Source: Hyparrhenia diplandra (Eukaryota > Streptophyta > Magnoliopsida > Poales > Poaceae). From it: 64,000 bases of DNA. Of this stretch, positions 58,576 through 64,000 are shown piece by piece; the first letter of the stretch is position 1, and every line of letters starts with the position of its first letter. The stretch is from assembly GCA_015847255.1 (NCBI GenBank), contig JADLZK010008426.1:124001-188000 (forward strand), written 5' to 3'. The notes below the pieces were generated by a model. It was not told the origin of the DNA and made no database searches. It worked only from the letters and a program-made list of their open reading frames with translations. Position numbers and translations under genes: made by a program.

Positions 58576-58984
58576 GCTCCAATAGACTCTCTATTTTTAC
58601 TCTCTATTTGAGTCTTTGTTTGTCTCTTCATAAAGATTACATTCTATATTAAACATCTCACTCCAACAAACTCTCCATTTCTCATCTTCTAGTGTGGCTA
58701 GCTAAATTTGGCTAGGGAAGAGACCAATTTGAAGAGCGGATGGCTTGGCGGGTTGATAGCTAGCTTTGTTGGACAACTATTTTAGTGTTCAGCAGCCAAA
58801 TTTTAGCTTGGAGGGCCATTTGGCTAGTTTTTTGGAGTCGCCCTAATGATCCAACCAACCATGTTGTATCTTCTACTCTTTATCTTACAACTAAAACATA
58901 GGGATTATAAATCGGTAGCACTAAACCACCCTGTGATCCATGACTACGGGCGCAGGAAAAAAGAAAATCCCTTCCGGCTCTATG
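58576..58984. other. MITE-like AT-rich segment and spacer
   Basis: ggctccaatagactctc near 58576 and the complement of tttggagtcgcccta near 58840 are loosely inverted, suggesting another old MITE. No gene. Confidence 0.3.
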
Positions 58985-60690
58985 GGATTTTTTTTTAAAT
59001 TTTAGCCCTTTTTCAAACAAATTCCAAAATTGACCGGGTCAAACATAAATTCCAAATCTAACCCGTTTGGCCGCGCCATGAGCGGTAGCGTGGTTTTCAA
59101 TACCGTCGCCCCGCATGATGGCGCGTGTGATGCGCCCACGTGGCCCGTTGCATCGCGGACCACGGCTAACGTGGCCGCCCTATCGCGCCACGGATCATGG
59201 CGCGGCGGCGGCCCCCGACGGCAAGCCTTTGAATCACTGGCGCGGCTGCTCGCGCCATGATCTGTGGCGCTTAGCGATTGGCTATGCAAGACGCATTTGC
59301 CCGAACCGTTTTTGTCTCATTTCTTTCTCCGTTCTCTCTCTGTTCGGGCGTCGCCACCTGCCGATCGCCGCCCACCGGCGACTCCATCTTCCACTCCGCG
59401 CCCGCGGCAGCGGTGCCACCCCTCTCCCCACCCGTCCCCTCCTTCCCCAACGTAGGAGGATCGAGGCGTGGTAAAAGGCTAGGTAAAGCCCCTAACTCTC
59501 ACAATTTATCTAGAGTTCTTTTAAATTTGTGGGTAAGCAATCGATAACACTAGCAAGTTGAAAGCCATATCTTGAATTTAGATAATTTTCATGTTATTTT
59601 GCAACCCTAGTCTTGAATTTTGAGGCAACCATAGTTTTATTCGGTAAATTTGTAACCCTAGTTTGACGTTGTAATTGAAACAAATTTTAACACTAGAATA
59701 AGAAAGCTAGTTAGTATTGTGTGTTCTTATATTAGTAATTTTTTTCGTTATGCATCCAATGTGTGACCCTAGTGTTTGGTGGATTTGAAATAAATTTAAA
59801 TTTTCAGAGGTACCTATGATCGTATGCCAGAAGATCCCTATGTCCCTAAGCCTCTCCCAAAGGGTGTTCCAGTTCCCATGTGCTTTTGTGGTGATCCTTG
59901 CAAAGTAGACATTTCTGAAGATGAAGAAACCTATCAGAGGTATTGAATGTGTGCCAATTTTCGATGGGAGCCTACGGAGCAACAACGCCGCTCTCGAATG
60001 TTTGTGAGTATATTGTTTTTCATTTGTGTTTTCATATTATATATTTTCTTTGTAACGATTGGTTTTGTAGACCCTCCACGCTCTCGTGATTTTGAGCGGT
60101 GGATCGACACTTGAGATCAGTCCGCCTCGGAAGAGTATCCTGCAAAGTCGGAAGGAGTTCACTACCGAGTGCAAACGGAGGCATGAGGTGTTGAAGAAAA
60201 AAAAACGGCTGAACAGAAGGCGCATAGGGAAAAGGGATGTGGGCGGCGGTGGGGGCTCCTCCTCCGACAAAGGCGAAGGATGGGGGTGGCGGCTCCTCCT
60301 CCGGCGGTGTTCCTTCGGCGCGTGTGGAGAGGCGGCAGGGGCGAGGTGACAGAGAGGCGGCGGTGGCTTACTTTGGAGGAAGACGAAAGAAAACGAGGCC
60401 CTCCTGGTATTACGCCTCTATCGCGCCTTGATTTTGGGCGCGACATAGTCGCCTTCGATCTGCGGCGTACGATCTGCTGGGCGCGTCAAAAGCGGCGGTA
60501 AACGTCGGTGTGGACTGCATGCACTGCGGCTACGTGGGCCGCCTCGGCGCGCCATCATGCAGGGTAGCGACAAGTATTGAAAATCCGCAGCGTTGGCTCA
60601 TGGCGTGGCCAAACAGGTTAGATTTAGAATTTATGTTTGACCCAGGTCAATTTTGGAATTTGTTTCAAAAAAAGGGTTATTAAAAAAATC
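58985..60690. mobile_element. Long-TIR Mutator-like element (Pack-MULE candidate)
   Basis: The left end (ggatttttttttaaa... caaattccaaaattgacc... gtcaaacataaattc... ccgtttggcc) is repeated in inverted orientation at the right end (ggccaaacagg... gaatttatgtttgac... ggtcaattttggaattt), giving terminal inverted repeats of well over 100 bp. The flanks ctctatg at 58978-58984 and 60691-60697 are a 7-bp duplication (8-9 bp if mismatches are allowed). No transposase is present. The interior carries gene-derived pieces, including a GRF-type zinc-finger-like sequence. Confidence 0.8.
59806..60210 (+). pseudogene. GRF-zinc-finger-like gene fragment inside the element
   Basis: Plus-strand translation gives PYVPKPLPKGVPVPMCFCGD, PCKVDISEDEETYQ and, after a TGA at 59944-59946, MCANFRWEPTEQQ. 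After a GT-AG-like gap it continues with PPRSRDFERWIDT near 60072. This resembles the GRF-type Cys-rich domain found in plant transposon-associated and mobile-domain proteins. It is disrupted and incomplete. Confidence 0.55.
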
Positions 60691-60977
60691 CTCTATGCCA
60701 CACTGCTCGCTCCATCGCTGGCCCGCGCGCATGTGGTTGACCTGGCCCTACACGGCATGCCTAGCATACAAGGAAAATCACGGAGACGACTAGGTCCACC
60801 GCGATCAGCTCTCCGTGTTTATGTGGGCTGGGCCAAGCTGCTGTTGGTGGGCGCGTTCGCGGCCTGCATGTCGAAATGCCGCAGCCTGCCACGGCGCGGT
60901 GGCGGTTGCGTTGCCCAATTCCACCGCCGCCTCGTCAGGATCCATCCATGCGCAACCGCCTAGATAATTCGAGGCCA

Positions 60978-61114
60978 GGCTGACTCCTCCTCCACTTCTC
61001 TTCCTTCCTCCGCTCCATTTCGCCTAGATACTAGAGGTGGCTCTCCACGATTTCCGTCTCTCCCTCCATTTTGCCCGGCTGACTCCTCCTCCACTTCTCT
61101 TCCTTCCTCCGCTC
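60978..61114. repeat. Exact 38-bp direct repeat in the DP leader
   Basis: The segment starting ggctgactcctcctcc and ending ttcctccgctc occurs at 60978-61015 and 61077-61114, 99 bp apart, just upstream of the DP start codon. Confidence 0.9.
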
Positions 61115-61220
61115 GGCGCTTGCTGTCTCCGTCTTCTCCAGCACCGGCGCACTGCGCTCACAGTCTCGCTCCCTCCCATCCCGATTCTGTGGTTCCGATT
61201 CGCGCGATCGCCGTGCGGCC

Positions 61221-63977
61221 ATGGTCTCCGGCGCGGCGCACAACCCGGTCGGTGAAGGCCATCGCGGTGCCCAGGCCACCAAGCGCCCCCGCCGCTGCCG
61301 CAAGCAGGGGCCTGGACGTCCACGCCACGCCGCCGCCGGTCTCTGGCGGCGCCGCGCACTTCGGGGCCGCGCCCGCGGCGGCGTTCACGCCGGCCAGCGA
61401 CTGCACGTTCGGCCGCTTGAATAATCTCGACATCAGCGGCCCGTCGTCGCAGCCTCCTACGAGGTTGGTTTGTGGAAACTTGTGTATATTATTATGGGTA
61501 GGTTCCGTGCACGTGAAGCGCGAATGCTAGTCTGTGCAGCTGTATTTGCCCGTTATTCCAACTATGGTGTGCTTTGTGGGTTGCGCGGTTATGTTTGGAG
61601 ATAGGCATCGATATGATTCACAATTACAGCGTGTCCACCATGAGAAAGGTTGTCCCGGAGATACAGGAAACGTACATAATACTGTGGGGGTGTTGCTAAT
61701 TCTGTGTAGTAATCTACTAATCTGTGTGTCACGACCAACTGTTAGCTGTTGTTATTTGGACGGGCATGCTTGGCGAAGGGTCTGCGATCTGTGGCCATTT
61801 TCATGCCTGCAAGCGTGATTTTACTGCAAATCATGTACTAGCTCACGTCTTGTAGGTTTGGCTTCTAATAATGTCAGCATTTCTAGATAAGATGAACTTT
61901 TCAAATGGCGGACTCAATGCAATGTGTTGTCTATTTGAAGTATGTGCGCCCATGTCAAGCTGTTATACTGGACATATGACTTGTATTCTTCTACAAACCT
62001 ATACTGCATAAATTTATTCTTCTACAAACCTATACTGCATAAATTGAACTTAGCAGCTGTTGACAATGTACAATATATATTTTTGCTACTATTCATGTGG
62101 TTTGCCTTGTCTTTTTATGTTGCTACCACACAGGCTCTTTTGTATACATACACAGTTACTTTAGCTAGGTTGGAAATTCATAGCAGGAGTTTCTACTTGT
62201 TATCTAAGCTTTTGGGGCATTATAAAACTGCAGCGAGAAGAAAAGGAGATGCACACGGGAAGTGGGGCCTGGGAAAGGTAACCCGGGACTACGCCAGTAT
62301 AGTATGAAAAGTGAGGCTATTTTTTTCCTTCCTTGTTATACTTCAATATGACAGTTATCTTTGGAAAGTTAAGATAGGAGCATAGCGCAAACCTAAACAT
62401 TTAGGCACTTGGCTAGGATAGATACTCCCCTCGGGATGGTATTAGAAGTCTTTTAGGACAGCGACACGGTCTCCAAAACACTACTTTGACCTCTTATTAT
62501 TATAAAAAAATATTTACGGAGATGTGATATATGTATACTTTTATCAAAGTATTTTTAAGACAAATCTACTCATATAATTTTTTATATTTATAAACTCAAC
62601 AACTTAAAAGTTATTGATGATTTATATTCGGATGTTTGACCCAAACCTTGTTCAAAACGACTTCTAATACCATCCCGGAGGGAGTACATAATGGTGAAGA
62701 GTACGTGAAGAGTACAGTACAATAAATCAGTGAATGAAAATTACCATATAGGTGCCTTAATGCTTGTTTCATTTGTTCCTTCGCAGTTTATGAGAAAGTT
62801 AAAAGCAAAGGGAGAACAACATATAAAGCGGTCAGTGCCTTTTCATTCTATTATCCCAATTTATTCTTCTTGTTATGCAAATATTGTGTAGTCTAGATCA
62901 GATTGGTTTGCTTTTATTCTGATATTGTTTCTTTTTATTCCTTTGCTTGTACTTCTTCTATGCTCTACCTACGAAGATTTGATCCACTATTTGAAAGAGG
63001 AAGTAAGATTAGATGGACCTAATGTCACGTTATGAACCAGGAAGATGGCCATTTGATCCTTCTTTCTTGGGAATGACCATTTGATCCTTAAACTGTCTTG
63101 TTCATATATGTTCATGCATACAAACTGCTACACTTAATCCTCTGGTTTTACCCTCAATTGTTCATAGAGGGTTGTGCAGTTAGCATCAGGCACACAAACA
63201 CACTAAACATGATGACATTATGTGTTTGAAAAAACTTGATGGCATTATATATGAAGGACAAAAGTAGCGGTTGATGGAGCTTGGTAAGACCCTAGCTGCT
63301 TGCAGTGGGTTTAGGGACATACATGATGGAGGTCCCATGATAGTAGAGCTAGATGATGCACATCAGTTGTTTTTAGAACGCGAGTAGTCTGCTTAGTCCT
63401 CCATGCCCAGCTTGACAATCTGCCAAACCTGAGAGGTTGTCTGCACTGCTTGCGCATGTAATTCTCTATTCTCCTTATTTTTTTAAAAAAATAACGGGTT
63501 GATCATTGACTAGATTGCTTCATATCCATGCTGGCCCCAATGGTCCTGTAACATTATTTTTGCTTTCAAAATGAGAATATTAGTGCATTACTACGTTTTA
63601 TCTACATATTTTTTTGTCTTTTTTGAATAAAAATCCTGTTGGTTCGGTACTGTCTCTAGAGATACTACATTTTGGAATTTTGACAGGTGTCAGATGAACT
63701 TACGGCTGAGTTTATCGGGGCACCAGATCCTGATAACCCTAATGCAGTAAGAAATGTGGCTTCTCCTTGACATGAATTTATTTATGTAATTTGATACGTG
63801 GCCGTTCCTCACTGTATGTTAACATGCAGCAACAATCTCATGAGAATAATATACGACGAAGAGTATATGATGCTTTCAATGTTCTGATGGCTATGGAAAA
63901 TTATATGTAAAGATAAAAACGAGATCCACTGGAAGGGCATGCCGCAGACTATTATAAGTGATACCGAAGAATTGAAG
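61221..63977 (+). CDS. E2F dimerisation partner (DP) transcription factor, partial
   Basis: Five exons with GT-AG introns and compatible phases: 61221-61463, 62234-62310, 62787-62830, 63687-63746 and 63830-63977; the gene continues past the edge. It starts MVSGAAHNPVG, then a low-complexity N-terminus with HATPPPVSGGAAHFG and the basic KKRRCTREVGPGKG. The DNA-binding winged helix follows: GLRQYSMK, YEKVKSKGRTTYKAVSDELT, PDPDNPNA, NNIRRRVYDAFNVLMAME, then KDKNEIHWKG. DP pairs with E2F in the nucleus to control G1/S genes. Two one-base breaks occur: C5 at 61286-61290 and A4 at 63897-63900, each one base too long. Without the second the frame stops just after the helix. Either a pseudogene or a real gene with homopolymer errors. 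Confidence 0.85.
61985..62045. repeat. Tandem duplication of 30 bp in DP intron 1
   Basis: attcttctacaaacc...gcataaatt is repeated at a 30-bp spacing with no difference seen. Confidence 0.85.
62428..62688. mobile_element. Stowaway MITE in DP intron 2
   Basis: The end ctcccctcgggatggtatta pairs with the complement of taataccatcccggagggag; both ends abut TA. The interior is AT-rich with the motif acttaaaagttattgatg, also seen as a variant in the MITE at 20125-20705. Confidence 0.85.
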
Positions 63978-64000
63978 GTTCTTTTCACTCTAAGTCTTAA

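Noticed and set aside
35823..63977. A functional CDT1-DP module
   Set aside because: Both belong to the G1/S network and E2F-DP can regulate CDT1, but 23 kb of unrelated genes and repeats separate them and both are frame-broken; proximity is most likely chance.
1..64000. CRISPR arrays, bacterial operons or phage genes
   Set aside because: Repeats seen are MITEs, minisatellites and TE ends, and genes have plant introns; nothing prokaryotic is present.

Overview
The window is nuclear DNA from a grass, probably a panicoid (Andropogoneae-like) species. The evidence is GT-AG spliced plant genes, plant-specific families (kiwellin, L-lectin receptor kinase, DUF26/Gnk2 proteins, NDR1/HIN1-like) and dense grass repeats: copia and gypsy LTR elements, Stowaway and Tourist MITEs, a tRNA-derived SINE, L1-type LINEs, a long-TIR Mutator-like element and CACTA debris. 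Species cannot be fixed from the sequence alone.

Layout. 1-8609 is a nest of two decayed copia elements. Element A is on the minus strand (3' pol at the left edge, primer site and 5' LTR near 5925-6217) and has split element B (plus strand, RT/RNase H plus 3' LTR). B in turn truncates a kiwellin pseudogene at 8610-9082. 9083-11531 is intergenic with a solo LTR. 11532-15640 is an unrecognised multi-exon minus-strand gene. 15650-21640 is repeats: a hAT-like transposase fragment, an LTR fragment, a long hairpin, and a SINE inside a Stowaway MITE. 21650-27900 holds two near-identical intact kiwellin genes separated by LINE-type retroposon debris. 28000-29850 is CACTA-like, LINE and MITE sequence. 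29775-32030 is an L-lectin receptor kinase. A degraded kiwellin copy lies near 35110-35405. A CDT1-like replication-licensing gene occupies 35823-38615, with a Tourist MITE beyond its leader. After TE remnants come a three-exon Romo1/Mgr2-type mitochondrial gene (43285-44825) and an NDR1/HIN1-like gene (45964-46779). An RT-less retroposon with long target-site duplications follows at 48110-49291, then a tandem pair of two-exon DUF26 genes (51263-52205 and 54803-55731), a fifth kiwellin (56450-57032, minus), a 1.7-kb Pack-MULE-like element (58985-60690) and the first five exons of an E2F dimerisation partner (DP) gene running off the right edge.

Functionally, several genes belong to apoplast or plasma-membrane defence families: five kiwellin copies, one lectin receptor kinase, two DUF26 proteins and one NHL protein. 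CDT1-like, DP and Romo1-like are housekeeping-type genes. There is no operon logic.

A strong technical theme is that at least six otherwise well-preserved genes are each broken by single-base length changes, almost all in homopolymer runs. This looks more like uncorrected sequencing or assembly error than parallel pseudogenisation, although some of these genes could be true pseudogenes. Gene models below therefore give the footprint and state where the frame breaks.
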